From assembly GCA_029239635.1 (NCBI GenBank), contig JARBUN010000041.1, positions 1 through 54,545 of the forward strand: a DNA stretch of 54,545 nt, given 5' to 3'. Below are positions 7,699 through 16,065 of the stretch, in pieces. The notes beneath the pieces were generated by a model. That model was not told where the DNA came from and ran no database searches. It saw only the letters and a program-made list of their open reading frames with translations. Positions within the stretch are counted from its first letter, which is position 1. The number at the start of each line of letters is the position of its first letter. The translations under genes and the position numbers were made by a program. The stretch is from Microbacterium sp. (GTDB lineage Bacteria > Actinomycetota > Actinomycetes > Actinomycetales > Microbacteriaceae).

Positions 7699-8910
7699 AT
7701 GTCCGAGACATCGGTCGCCGCCCGTTCTCAGATTCGACTCCTGCTGTCGGCGGTGTTTCTCGCGTACTTGGCACAGATGACGTTGAACCCCGTCATCGCC
7801 CCGCTGTCGCGGGCGGTCGGGCTCGCCGAATGGCAGGTAGGCCTGACGATCAGCGTCGCGGCGCTCATGGTCGTCGTCACGAGCCAGTGGTGGGGGCGTC
7901 GCTCACAATCGGCGGGGCGCAAACCGGTGCTCGTCAGCGCCCTGGTGATCGCGGCCGCCGCGATGACGGGGTTCGCCGTCGTGGCGATCTTGGGCATGTC
8001 CGGGGCGTTCACCGGTTTCGCGCTCTTCGTCGGATTCCTCGTCCTGCGAGGCGTCGGGTTCGGGGGCGCGCTGGCGGCGATGATCCCCACGGCACAGGCG
8101 TACATCGCCGACGTCACCGACGACCCCGAAGCGCGCGTGAAGGGGATGTCGGGACTGGGGGCCGTTCAAGGCGTGGCGATGATCATGGGTTCGGTACTCG
8201 GCGGCGTGCTCGCCATCTTCGGGCTCGCGGTGGCCGTCATCGCCGTGCCCATCCTGCTGCTCGGGGGCGTGGTGCTGGTGGCGACACGGCTCCGTCGCGA
8301 ACCGCGGACCGGGCTCATCGAGCAGCCGCGTCGCGTACGCGCACTCGACCCCCGGGTGTGGCCCTACCTCGTGACGGGGTTCGGGCTGTTCACCGCCCTC
8401 GGGTTCATCCAGGTCGTGACCGGCTTCCTGGTCCAAGACCGCCTCGACGTCGCTGGTGGGGCGGCCGGGGCGCTGACGGGTGCCGCGCTTCTCGCCGCCG
8501 GCCTCGGGATGGTCCTCGCGCAGACGGTGATCGTGCCGCGCAGCGGGTGGTCGCCCCGGACGCTCTTGCGCGTGGGGGCGGTGACGGCGCTCGCCGGGTT
8601 CGTGCTGCTCACCCCTGACGCCGGTGCCGTACCGCTCTTCGCCGGTATCGGGTGCATCGGCCTCGGTCTCGGGATCGCGATGCCGGGATACTCCGCCGGA
8701 CCGAGCCTGTCGATGGACCGCGATGAGCAGGGCGGCCTTGCGGGACTCCTCGGGGCGACGACGGGGCTGACCTTCGTCGTCGCGCCGACCCTCGGGACCG
8801 CCCTCTACGCGATCTGGGGTCCCCTGCCCGTCATCGCCGGCGGCGCCGTCTGTGCGGCGGTGGCGTTGTTCGTGTGGGTGTCGCCCGCGATCGCCGCCCG
8901 ACGGCGTTGA
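7699..8910 (+). CDS. Major facilitator superfamily exporter
   Basis: 403 residues with about twelve hydrophobic helices. It contains the MFS A-like loop WWGRRSQSAGRKPVL between TM2 and TM3 and a Gly-rich TM5 (GLGAVQGVAMIMGSVLGG) typical of the antiporter motif C. The protein is therefore probably a proton-driven drug or metabolite efflux pump. AAAGG lies eight bases before ATG. The gene is controlled by the divergent TetR gene through the palindrome at 7663-7685. The substrate cannot be told from sequence. Confidence 0.9.
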   Translation: MSETSVAARSQIRLLLSAVFLAYLAQMTLNPVIAPLSRAVGLAEWQVGLTISVAALMVVVTSQWWGRRSQSAGRKPVLVSALVIAAAAMTGFAVVAILGMSGAFTGFALFVGFLVLRGVGFGGALAAMIPTAQAYIADVTDDPEARVKGMSGLGAVQGVAMIMGSVLGGVLAIFGLAVAVIAVPILLLGGVVLVATRLRREPRTGLIEQPRRVRALDPRVWPYLVTGFGLFTALGFIQVVTGFLVQDRLDVAGGAAGALTGAALLAAGLGMVLAQTVIVPRSGWSPRTLLRVGAVTALAGFVLLTPDAGAVPLFAGIGCIGLGLGIAMPGYSAGPSLSMDRDEQGGLAGLLGATTGLTFVVAPTLGTALYAIWGPLPVIAGGAVCAAVALFVWVSPAIAARRR

Positions 8911-8964
8911 GGTGCGGGCCGCGCGGCGGGCGGCAGAGTGCGGCGCGCCCCGGGTGCCCGCGCG

Positions 8965-11286
8965 TCAGGCGGTCTTCGCGATCCGCACCCGGATGTCCTT
9001 CATCAGCGGCTGGTCGCTCTGCCGGCTGTAGTCGTCGGGGCCGAGCAGCACGTTCAGCTCGGGGAAGTAGCCCGCGGCGCTGCCGCGCGGGGTGTCGTAT
9101 TGCAGCGCGCGGAAACCCGTGACGCTGCGCACCGAGCCGTCGCGCGAGGTCGCGACGATGTCGACGAGGTCGCCCTCGGCGATGCCGCGGTCCTTCATGT
9201 CGCGGCGGTGCATGAACACGAGCTCGCGGACGTTGCGGACGCCGCGGTAGCGGTCGTCGGCCGAGTAGATCGTCGTGTTCCACTGGTCGTGCGAGCGCAT
9301 GGTCTGCAGCACCAGCACGTCGGCCTCCTCGGGGATGACGTTGGGCAGCTCGGCATCCGAGAACTCCGCCTTGCCCGAGGGCGTCTGGAAGTCGCGCTCG
9401 CGCGCGGGCTGGGGGATGCGGAAGCCGTACTGCTGGCGCACCAGCTCGTTGAACCCTTCGAACCCGGGCAGCACCCGGGCCATCGTGTCGCGGATGCGGT
9501 CGTAGTCGCCCACGTACCACTCCCACGGCGTCGCGGACTCGGGCATGGTGGCACGGGCGATGCGCGCGATGATCTCGGGCTCGCTGAGCAGGTGCGGGGA
9601 CGCGGGCTTGCGGGAGCCGAGCGAGAGCATGACCGAGCTCATGGCATCCTCGGTCGAGATCGACTGGAGCCCGCTCTCCTGCTCATCGCGCTCGGTGCGG
9701 CCGAGGCACGGCAGGATGAGCGCTTGCTTGCCGTGGGTGAGGTGGCTGCGGTTGAGCTTGGTGCTGACGTGCACGGTCAGCTCGCACCGACCCATTCCCT
9801 CGGCGGTCAGCTTCGTGTCGGGGGCGGCCCGCACGAAGTTGCCGCCCATGCCGATGAACACCTTGAGATCGCCCCGGTGCAGCGCCGCGACCGTGTGCAC
9901 GGTGTCGAGACCGGGCTCGCGCGGCGAGGTGATGCCGCACACCTCGTCGAGCTTCGCGAGCCACTTCTCGGTGGGCTTGTGGTTGATGCCGCAGGTGCGG
10001 TTGCCCTGCACGTTGCTGTGCCCGCGAACCGGCGAGGGGCCGGTGCCTTTACGCCCGACGTTGCCACGCAGCAGCAGCAGGTTGACGATCTCCCGCACGG
10101 TGTCGACGCCGTGCTGGTGCTGGCTGACACCGAGGCACCAGCTGATGACGGTCCGGTCGGCGCTGAGGTAGACGTCGGCGGCTCCGCGGATCTCGGCTTC
10201 GGTGAGCCCGGACTGCTCGACGAGCTGGTCCCACGGCGTCGCCTCGACCAGCGCGCGGTACTCGTCGAGCCCGGTCGTGTACTCGTCGAGGAAAGCCTGG
10301 TCGAGAGCCGTCGGGTCGGTCTCGGACGCCTCGAACACGACCTTCGCCATGCCGCGCACGAGGGCGAGATCGCCACCCGGACGCACCTGGAGGTTCATCG
10401 TGCTGGTGGGCGTCGAGTGGAAGGTCGCCATGTCGACGATCTCGTGCGGCACGATCGTGCGGGTGCCGGCGACCTCGCGCAGGGTGTTGACGTGAACGAC
10501 CTGCGCACCGCGGTCGATCGCCTCTGCGAGGCTCGTGAGCATGCGCGGGGCGTTGGAGGCGGCGTTCACCCCGAGGATGAAGAGCGCGTCGCAGGTCTCC
10601 CAGTCCTCGAGATCGGCGGTGCCCTTGGGGGTGGCGAGGGATGCCGTGAGTCCCCGCCCCGAGCCTTCGTGGCACATGTTCGAGCAGTCCGGGAGATTGT
10701 TCGTGCCGAGCTCGCGCGCGAAGAGCTGGTAGAGGAATGAGGCCTCGTTGCTCAGGCGGCCCGACGTGTAGAACGCCGCCTGATCGGGGGACTCCAGAAC
10801 CGTGATCTGCTCGGCGATGAGGCGGAAGGCGTCGTTCCAGGAGATCGGCACGTAGTGGTCGCTGGCGGCGTCGTAGACCATCGGGCCGACGAGGCGGCCG
10901 GCGTCTTCGAGCGCGAAATCGGTCCACTGCGACAGCTCGGTCACCGAGTGCTCGGCGAAGAACTCTTTGCCGACGCGCTTGTGCGTCATCTCCCACGTGA
11001 CGTGCTTGATGCCGTTCTCGCAGATGTCGAGGGCGACGCCCTTGTCGTCGGGCCACGCGCACCCCGGGCAGTCGAAGCCGCTCTTCGGATGATTCATCGT
11101 GAACATGGCGCGGGTGCCCGCGATGGGCTGTCGCTGTTCGAGAAGCACCTTGCCGACCGTGAGCGCGGCACCCCACCCGGCGGCGGGATGCTCGTACTCG
11201 CCGGTGCTCGACCAATCGCCCGTCACGGCCGGTCCGAGGCCTCCCTGACGCGGCTTCTCGGTCATCAGCCCGAACGATTCACCCAT
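8965..11286 (-). CDS. FdhF/YdeP-type molybdopterin oxidoreductase
   Basis: 773 residues, matching the YdeP/FdhF-like branch of the DMSO-reductase superfamily. Cys73 and Cys76 in FDCPGCAWP are the family's N-terminal cysteine pair. Downstream are molybdopterin-binding blocks such as PISWNDAFRLIAEQI, SNMCHEGSGRGL, SWCLGVSQHQHGVDTV and NRTCGIN. The C-terminal cofactor domain carries QTMRSHDQWNTTIY. Family members bind bis-MGD and act on formate or an unknown substrate; some contribute to acid resistance. ATG 11286 is chosen for GGAGG seven bases upstream. fdhD lies 60 bases upstream on the same strand. Confidence 0.9.
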   Translation of the reverse strand: MGESFGLMTEKPRQGGLGPAVTGDWSSTGEYEHPAAGWGAALTVGKVLLEQRQPIAGTRAMFTMNHPKSGFDCPGCAWPDDKGVALDICENGIKHVTWEMTHKRVGKEFFAEHSVTELSQWTDFALEDAGRLVGPMVYDAASDHYVPISWNDAFRLIAEQITVLESPDQAAFYTSGRLSNEASFLYQLFARELGTNNLPDCSNMCHEGSGRGLTASLATPKGTADLEDWETCDALFILGVNAASNAPRMLTSLAEAIDRGAQVVHVNTLREVAGTRTIVPHEIVDMATFHSTPTSTMNLQVRPGGDLALVRGMAKVVFEASETDPTALDQAFLDEYTTGLDEYRALVEATPWDQLVEQSGLTEAEIRGAADVYLSADRTVISWCLGVSQHQHGVDTVREIVNLLLLRGNVGRKGTGPSPVRGHSNVQGNRTCGINHKPTEKWLAKLDEVCGITSPREPGLDTVHTVAALHRGDLKVFIGMGGNFVRAAPDTKLTAEGMGRCELTVHVSTKLNRSHLTHGKQALILPCLGRTERDEQESGLQSISTEDAMSSVMLSLGSRKPASPHLLSEPEIIARIARATMPESATPWEWYVGDYDRIRDTMARVLPGFEGFNELVRQQYGFRIPQPARERDFQTPSGKAEFSDAELPNVIPEEADVLVLQTMRSHDQWNTTIYSADDRYRGVRNVRELVFMHRRDMKDRGIAEGDLVDIVATSRDGSVRSVTGFRALQYDTPRGSAAGYFPELNVLLGPDDYSRQSDQPLMKDIRVRIAKTA

Positions 11287-11346
11287 GCTCACCCTCCGTG
11301 GATCTCGGTGCCGCGTCGGTGGCATCCACACACCGGGCGGTCTTCG

Positions 11347-12237
11347 TCAGCGTACGCTCGACGCCCCCGCGACAGAGGGGGTTGTGGGCGCGTCGGTGGA
11401 GGGAACCACGATCCGGTCGGCGCGGGAGTACAGGTTCATGCTGCCCCCACGCACGAAGGCGGCGAGGGTGAGCCCGGCGCGATCGGCCAGCTCGATCGCG
11501 AGCGAGGACGGTGCCGAGACCGCGGACAGCATCGGGATGCCGGCCATCACGGCCTTCTGCACGAGCTCGAAGCTCACGCGGCCCGACACCTGCAGCACCG
11601 TGCCGCGCAGCGGCAGTCGGTCGTGGAGCAGCGCCCACCCGACGACCTTGTCGACCGCGTTGTGACGGCCGACGTCTTCGCGCACGACGAGCATCTCGCC
11701 CGTCTCGACGTCGAAAAGGGCCGCGCCGTGCAGCCCGCCGGTCTTGTCGAAGACCTTCTGCTCCTCGCGCAGGCGGTCCGGGAAGGCCGCGACATCCCGC
11801 GCATCCACGCGCACCTCGTCGACCGACACGTCGTAGGTCGACACCTTCTCCACCGCCTCGATCGAAGCCGTCCCGCACACACCGCAGGAACTCGTCGTAT
11901 AGAACGAGCGGGCGATGTCGGGCGAGGGCAGCGCGACCCCGGGAGCGAGCGTCAGGTCGAGCACGTTGTACGTGTTGCCGTCGGCCCCACCGGTGCCCGG
12001 CCCGCCGCAGTGGATCGCGCGGGCGAACTGGTCTCCGCGGCTGATGACGCCCTCCGACACGAGGAAGCCGGCCGCCAGCTCGACGTCGTGTCCGGGAGTG
12101 CGCATCGTCACGGCCAGTGGCGAACCCGCGACGCGGATCTCGAGCGGTTCCTCGACGGCGACGGCATCCGGTCTCTGACGAGTCACCCCGTCGAGGGTGA
12201 TGCGGGTGACCCGACGGGAGGCGGTGAGGCGACCCAC
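11347..12237 (-). CDS. fdhD: Formate dehydrogenase accessory sulfurtransferase FdhD
   Basis: FdhD moves sulfur from cysteine desulfurase to the molybdenum cofactor of FDH-type enzymes. About 296 residues from GTG 12237. Family marks are [23 protein letters not shown], the essential Cys118-Cys121 pair in [35 protein letters not shown] and [17 protein letters not shown]. It is transcribed into the oxidoreductase gene, the expected partner. The start is uncertain. A leaderless-looking ATG at 12271 opens a ten-codon frame that stops one base before GTG 12237, and removing one base of a six-G tract would join the two. Confidence 0.95.
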   Translation of the reverse strand: MGRLTASRRVTRITLDGVTRQRPDAVAVEEPLEIRVAGSPLAVTMRTPGHDVELAAGFLVSEGVISRGDQFARAIHCGGPGTGGADGNTYNVLDLTLAPGVALPSPDIARSFYTTSSCGVCGTASIEAVEKVSTYDVSVDEVRVDARDVAAFPDRLREEQKVFDKTGGLHGAALFDVETGEMLVVREDVGRHNAVDKVVGWALLHDRLPLRGTVLQVSGRVSFELVQKAVMAGIPMLSAVSAPSSLAIELADRAGLTLAAFVRGGSMNLYSRADRIVVPSTDAPTTPSVAGASSVR

Positions 12238-12238
12238 G

Positions 12239-12271
12239 TCAGGGCCGCGTCGAGGAGGGGAGGGGGGACAT
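12239..12271 (-). CDS. Putative ten-codon leader reading frame upstream of fdhD
   Basis: ATG 12271 lies six bases after TACGCT and encodes [10 protein letters not shown], then TGA ends one base before the fdhD GTG. It is either a translated leader coupled to fdhD or the true fdhD N-terminus thrown out of frame by an indel in the G6 run at 12262-12267 (plus strand). Confidence 0.4.
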   Translation of the reverse strand: MSPLPSSTRP

Positions 12272-12277
12272 GCGTCG

Positions 12278-12283
12278 AGCGTA
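12278..12283 (-). promoter_or_regulatory. -10-like TACGCT before the fdhD leader frame
   Basis: TACGCT on the minus strand ends six bases before ATG 12271, the same hexamer and spacing as upstream of moeA. Confidence 0.5.
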
Positions 12284-12362
12284 CGCTCGCAGCTGCCGGG
12301 GTGGGTGACTGTCGAGCGGAGGAGATTCGGCGACGGGAGGACCGCTCGGGGCGCCTCCCTTC

Positions 12363-12475
12363 CGCGCGCGCCGTCCGGACCGCGCGCGCCGTCCGGACCG
12401 CGCGCGCCGTCCCGACCGCGCGCGCCGTCCGGACCCCGCGCGCCATCCCGACCGCGACCCGCGCGCCATCCCGAC
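12363..12475. repeat. 18-base minisatellite, about six copies
   Basis: Tandem units of CGCGCGCGCCGTCCGGAC run head to tail with single-base variants. The last two units are diverged and interrupted by CGCGAC. It lies in the divergent promoter region of fdhD and the Asp23 operon. One frame reads an ARGPDG repeat, but nothing suggests it is translated. Confidence 0.8.
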
Positions 12476-12525
12476 CGCGACGCCCTGGGAGCGCATCCAT
12501 CCCCGCGATTCCGGGGAAATCGGCC

Positions 12526-12549
12526 ATCTGCATTCGCGCGCATGCAGAT
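12526..12549. promoter_or_regulatory. Palindrome ATCTGCAT-8-ATGCAGAT
   Basis: Eight-base arms (12526-12533, 12542-12549) are perfectly inverted around TCGCGCGC, upstream of the Asp23 operon. It could be an operator or a small hairpin; no regulator is assigned. Confidence 0.4.
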
Positions 12550-12666
12550 TTCGCGAGATTTTTCCATCCCCGGCGTGACGTTTCCCGGGGTCGGTACGTC
12601 TTATCCACGTAGGCCAAAGCGCCCACCCCGGCACCGCCGGGAAGCACACGTGAAAGGCACACCGAC

Positions 12667-13149
12667 ATGGCTACCGACGCCCCCACCACCCCCGCCACGC
12701 AGAACGTCCCGCAGACGGCGTCGCGCGTGAACCGTCCCCTCAACGCTCGTGGCTCGGAGATCCCGACCGAGGGCAAGACCACGATCGCCGAAGGCGTCGT
12801 CGCGAAGGTCGCCGGTATCGCGGCCCGTGAGGTCGCCGGTGTGTACGCTCTGGGCGGCGGCGGAGCCCGTGCGCTCGGCGCCATCCGCGACGCCATCAAC
12901 GCCACTGACCTGACGCAGGGCGTCAAGGTCGAGGTCGGCGAGACGCAGGCCGCCGCCGACATCACGATCGTCGTCGAGTACGGCGCCCCCATCCAGGAGG
13001 TCGCCGACCAGGTTCGCGGTCGTGTGGCCGGCGCGATCAACCGCGTCGTCGGTCTCGAGGTCGTCGAGGTCAACGTCGACGTGAACGACGTCCACATCCC
13101 GGGCGACGACAACAACGACGACGACAGCAACGAAAAGCGCGTCCAGTGA
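12667..13149 (+). CDS. Asp23/Gls24 family envelope stress protein
   Basis: 160 residues. The Asp23 domain spans about residues 34-145: GKTTIAEGVVAKVAGIAAREVAGVYAL, then DITIVVEYGAPIQEVADQVRGRV and LEVVEVNVDVNDVHI. The tail is acidic (DDNNDDDSNEKRVQ). Family members are abundant, membrane-tethered through an AmaP-type anchor, and induced by alkaline or envelope stress. It is the first gene of a six-gene operon; its stop overlaps the next GTG. Confidence 0.92.
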   Translation: MATDAPTTPATQNVPQTASRVNRPLNARGSEIPTEGKTTIAEGVVAKVAGIAAREVAGVYALGGGGARALGAIRDAINATDLTQGVKVEVGETQAAADITIVVEYGAPIQEVADQVRGRVAGAINRVVGLEVVEVNVDVNDVHIPGDDNNDDDSNEKRVQ

Positions 13150-13334
13150 GCGCCACCACGAAGGGCGCGCTCATCGGGCTCGTCCTCGCTCTCAGCGCCC
13201 TGATCTTCGGCTTCTGGGGATTCATCCTCGTCGCCCTGTTCATGGCCATCGGAATCGTCGTCGCACGCATCACGGCGGGCGAGATCGATTTCGGCAACAT
13301 CGTCAACGCCTTCAAGGGTCGGAGCACATCGTGA
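13146..13334 (+). CDS. DUF2273 small membrane protein
   Basis: 62 residues with two closely spaced hydrophobic helices (about 8-27 and 28-43) and a GEIDFGNIVNAFKGR tail, matching DUF2273. Members occur almost only next to Asp23 genes and probably form part of the membrane anchor. GTG 13146 overlaps the asp23 stop (GTGA), and its own stop overlaps the next GTG. Confidence 0.9.
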   Translation: MSATTKGALIGLVLALSALIFGFWGFILVALFMAIGIVVARITAGEIDFGNIVNAFKGRSTS

Positions 13335-13723
13335 CCACCGTCACCGCTTCTCCCGGGGTCGGCAGCCGCACAACGGTTGCCGGCCCCGGCCTCCCCGCGG
13401 GCCGCGTGAACGTCGCCGACCGTGTTCTGCAGAAGACGGCCGAGCGCGCCGCGGCCGACATCATCGGGGTGGATGCCAAGAACGTCCACGTCGAGATCGT
13501 CTCCGCCCGCGACACCGCCGTGGTGCGGGTCACCACGCCGTTCCCCGTGCCACGCCTCGACGACACCGCCGCGGTCGGCGCGGCCATCCCGGTGCTCGAG
13601 GCGGCCCGCACCGCGCAGTCCGCGTTGCGGTCGCGCCTGACGCACCTGTTCGGACGCGACGTGTCCCGGGTCGACCTGACCATCTCGGGCGCCACCGTCC
13701 CCCAGCGAAAGCGAGTGCTGTGA
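13331..13723 (+). CDS. Asp23-like protein without membrane segment
   Basis: 130 residues. The block GRVNVADRVLQKTAERAAADIIGV and the later DVSRVDLTISGA follow the Asp23 fold pattern, but similarity is weaker than in the first gene and the middle is divergent. There are no hydrophobic helices, so it is probably a soluble partner in the anchored complex. Both ends overlap the neighbouring genes, indicating translational coupling. Confidence 0.7.
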   Translation: MTTVTASPGVGSRTTVAGPGLPAGRVNVADRVLQKTAERAAADIIGVDAKNVHVEIVSARDTAVVRVTTPFPVPRLDDTAAVGAAIPVLEAARTAQSALRSRLTHLFGRDVSRVDLTISGATVPQRKRVL

Positions 13724-14301
13724 TGACCGATACCGTGCTCCGCACCGTCGTGCGTCGCGAGACGCACTCCCCGCGCACCGTGGCCATGCTCGTCGTGGTC
13801 GTCCTGGCGCTGCTCGTCCTGGCGTACGCCGTGGTCGAGATCGTGCTCGCCCTCCTCGGGCAGCAGCCGCTCCTCGTCTCCCCGGGCGCCGCGCTGAACG
13901 CGGTCGTCCAGGCTCCGACCGCGCTCCAACCCGTCGCGTTCATCGTCGGCGGCCTGGTCCTCGCGCTGGTGGGTCTGATCGTGGTGATCCTCGCTCTGAA
14001 GCCCGGACGCCTGACCCGCCACGAGATGGCGTGGGGCGAGCGCGCCGTGGTCGTCGACAACGGCGTCGTGGCATCCGCCCTCGCCCAGCACCTGAGCAAC
14101 GAATCCGGTATCGCGCGCGGCGACATCGTCGTCGGCGTCGCCCACCGCACCGTCGATGTCACGGTGCGCCCCCCTGTCGGCATCCCGGTCGACGAGGTGC
14201 AGCTGCGCCGCATCGTCGATGAGGAGATCTCGACCTACAAGCTCTCGCCCGCGGTGCGCACCCACCTGCGTGTGCAGCGCCCCGACACCAAGGAGTCCTG
14301 A
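13723..14301 (+). CDS. DUF6286-type membrane protein of the Asp23 cluster
   Basis: 192 residues. Two transmembrane helices (about 19-45 and 65-92) are followed by a cytoplasmic AmaP-like domain (WGERAVVVDNGVVASALAQ through STYKLSPAVRTHLRVQ). The topology matches DUF6286 proteins, which sit in actinobacterial Asp23 operons and are thought to anchor Asp23 proteins. ATG 13723 shares its A with the preceding TGA; the next gene's ATG shares the final A of this stop. Confidence 0.75.
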   Translation: MTDTVLRTVVRRETHSPRTVAMLVVVVLALLVLAYAVVEIVLALLGQQPLLVSPGAALNAVVQAPTALQPVAFIVGGLVLALVGLIVVILALKPGRLTRHEMAWGERAVVVDNGVVASALAQHLSNESGIARGDIVVGVAHRTVDVTVRPPVGIPVDEVQLRRIVDEEISTYKLSPAVRTHLRVQRPDTKES

Positions 14302-14794
14302 TGAACGCCACGCGCCGCGGTCTGAACCGCTTCGTCCTCTTCCTCGTCGGCGCTGGCTCGAGTCGCTCGGTCGGGAATCCGCCGGGTGGGGTGCCGTCGC
14401 CGCCTTCCTCGTGCTGGCGCTCGTGTTCATCGTGATCGCCTCCGCCGCCGTCCGTGGTCGCCGTCAGGCACCTCTCCAGTCCACGGGCAGCGACAGCGCC
14501 GAGGGACGCATCACCGTCACCGACGGTTTCGCCGCCGAGGCGCTGAAGAACGCGCTCGCCGAGCGCGACGAGATCCTGTCGTCGCGCATCAGCGCCGGCG
14601 AGGTCCAGCGCGAATCGGTGCTGCACGTCGCGGTGACCCCGCGACAGAACACCTCCCCGCGCCAGGTGGCCGAGCACGTCGACACTCTCGTCACCAACCT
14701 CGCCGCCCTCACCGGGCAGAACCTGCGCGCCTACATCTCCATCCACTCGGGTCTGCGCGCGAAGCTCGCGCGCGACAACACCCGCGTGCACTGA
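14301..14794 (+). pseudogene. AmaP-like Asp23 membrane anchor, frameshifted
   Basis: The start frame encodes the usual AmaP N-terminus MNATRRGLNRFVLFLVGA and then leaves register, stopping at 14433-14435 after 44 codons. The rest of the protein is intact in another frame from about 14353 to 14794: WLESLGRESAGWGAVAAFL, the second membrane helix, and the C-terminal domain ending KLARDNTRVH. The second half of helix 1 and the inter-helix loop are missing, so this looks like an internal deletion of 3n+1 bases, not a point error. The operon context otherwise matches a functional gene. An assembly artefact is possible. Confidence 0.8.
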
Positions 14795-14811
14795 TCCCAC
14801 GAGGAGACGTC

Positions 14812-15738
14812 ATGACCAGCATCGACACACCCACCCTCGACGCGGCGGCGGAACTCGCGGCCACGGCCGCGGGGACCGTCGACGGCGTGCACGCCCTCGG
14901 CAGCCTCCTGGGGCGGGCCTCGGATGCCGTGCGCGAACGCGTCGGCCTCGCGAGCACGGTTCCCGGGGTCAAGATCGACACCGATCGCGCCGATTCGGTG
15001 ACGGCGACCATCTCGCTCGTCGTGGACTACCCGCACAAGCTGCATGACGTCTCGAGCGCGGTGCGCTCCGCGGTGAAGACGGCGCTCGAGCCTCTCGGCC
15101 GCGGCACGATCGACGTGGACGTCGTGGTCACGGGGGTCTTCGGCCCCTTCGACCGTGACGTCATCGACGAGGCGGAGGAGAAGGCGGATTTCGTCGCCGC
15201 TCGCGCCCGTGACGCTGCGGACAGCGCGAAGGCCCGCGCCGCGGAGACGGTCGACGACCTGAAGACGAGGAGTCAGGATGCCGCGGCCCGCGCCTCGGCG
15301 GCGGTCGACGGCGCGGTGGCGACCTCGAAGGACATCGCAGCCAGCGCCGCAGAGACCGTGGACGCCGCCGTGGCCCGGACGAAGGACGTGGCGGCCGGCG
15401 CCGCTGCCGCCGTGGACGAGACGGTGAAGGCGGCGCGGGAGCGTATGGCGGTCGCCGACGCGCAGGCCGACGTCGATGCGGCGGACCGGGTGACCGCGGG
15501 TCTCGAGCCCGCGTCCGTCCCCGCGGGTGGGCCCGCCGGCGACCGCGGGGGCGCACCGACCGACCGCGGGGGCGCGCCGACCGCCGACCGCGCTGACGTC
15601 AGCGACGTCGTCGCCGAGGCGCTCGAGGACGCGGCGATCGACATCGCGATCGCCGCTGACGAAGTGCGCGGCGACGACAAGACGTCGGCCACCGACAGCG
15701 TGCAGTCGGCCGTGGAGGATGAGCGTCTGCGCCCCTGA
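14812..15738 (+). CDS. Asp23-family protein with long LEA-like helical tail
   Basis: 308 residues. Residues 1-115 follow the Asp23 pattern (GTVDGVHALGSLLG, ATISLVVDYPHKLHDVSSAVR, TIDVDVVVTGVFGPF). Residues about 120-235 are a repetitive Ala/Lys/Asp amphipathic region (AAETVDDLKTRSQDAAARAS, AETVDAAVARTKDVAAGAA) resembling LEA or apolipoprotein-like helices. Then come two copies of DRGGAPT and an acidic helical C-terminus. GAGGAG sits eight bases before ATG 14812. It is the last gene of the Asp23 operon and may be an elongated surface or desiccation-protection protein (inference). Confidence 0.75.
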   Translation: MTSIDTPTLDAAAELAATAAGTVDGVHALGSLLGRASDAVRERVGLASTVPGVKIDTDRADSVTATISLVVDYPHKLHDVSSAVRSAVKTALEPLGRGTIDVDVVVTGVFGPFDRDVIDEAEEKADFVAARARDAADSAKARAAETVDDLKTRSQDAAARASAAVDGAVATSKDIAASAAETVDAAVARTKDVAAGAAAAVDETVKAARERMAVADAQADVDAADRVTAGLEPASVPAGGPAGDRGGAPTDRGGAPTADRADVSDVVAEALEDAAIDIAIAADEVRGDDKTSATDSVQSAVEDERLRP

Positions 15739-15774
15739 CGGCGAGCGGACCGCTGAAGCGGGAGACTGCAGCAC

Positions 15775-15794
15775 GGCCCCGCTCCGGCGGGGCC
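15775..15794 (+). terminator. Terminator of the Asp23 operon
   Basis: Perfect GGCCCCGC / GCGGGGCC stem with a 4-base TCCG loop, 36 bases after the stop. Confidence 0.8.
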
Positions 15795-15873
15795 TAGCCG
15801 TTCCCGGCCCCCGGTCGCGCGTGCGCCCCCGGGGTGGGAGGCGCGAAACTCGTCGCGTTGCCGTGCGCCGCGT

Positions 15874-15970
15874 GTGCACAACTCCTGAGAACTCGCGCGG
15901 GGGCGGCCGCCGTGTCCAGAAAGACGTGGGGTGCGCTGCCTCGCTGATCGATCTCTCAGGAGTTGTGCAC
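15874..15970. repeat. 17-base inverted repeat flanking 63 bases
   Basis: GTGCACAACTCCTGAGA (15874-15890) is perfectly inverted at 15954-15970. A related AACTCCTCAGTGCAC occurs at about 22479. The pattern suggests a small dispersed palindromic element rather than a terminator. Confidence 0.7.
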
Positions 15971-16065
15971 GTCCGCGGAGTGCGAAGCCGGAGTCGCGGC
16001 CGCCGCGCCGCGCGGACGGCTCGCCGTCGCGGCCTCGTGCGCTTCCGTACGTGCCGACGACCGCT

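Larger units (their letters stand above)
12238..12666. other. Divergent regulatory region, fdhD and Asp23 operon
   Basis: This 430-base gap holds the fdhD leader frame, the 18-base minisatellite and the palindrome at 12526. No further gene is seen. The Asp23 operon promoter should lie between 12550 and 12640, but I cannot fix its hexamers. Confidence 0.6.
15739..16065. other. Intergenic region with inverted repeat
   Basis: About 330 bases between the convergent Asp23 operon and DUF1990 gene. It holds the terminator and a 17-base inverted repeat, and no gene. Confidence 0.6.

Noticed and set aside
12363..12475. CRISPR array
   Set aside because: The 18-base units are contiguous with no spacers, and no cas gene is present.
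12526..12549. Attachment site
   Set aside because: There is no integrase, no second copy and no island boundary nearby; a simple operator or hairpin is enough.
14353..14794. The amaP-like gene starting at an internal GTG near 14409
   Set aside because: That start would cut the second membrane helix and has no ribosome-binding site, while the normal ATG at 14301 is present with the family N-terminus.
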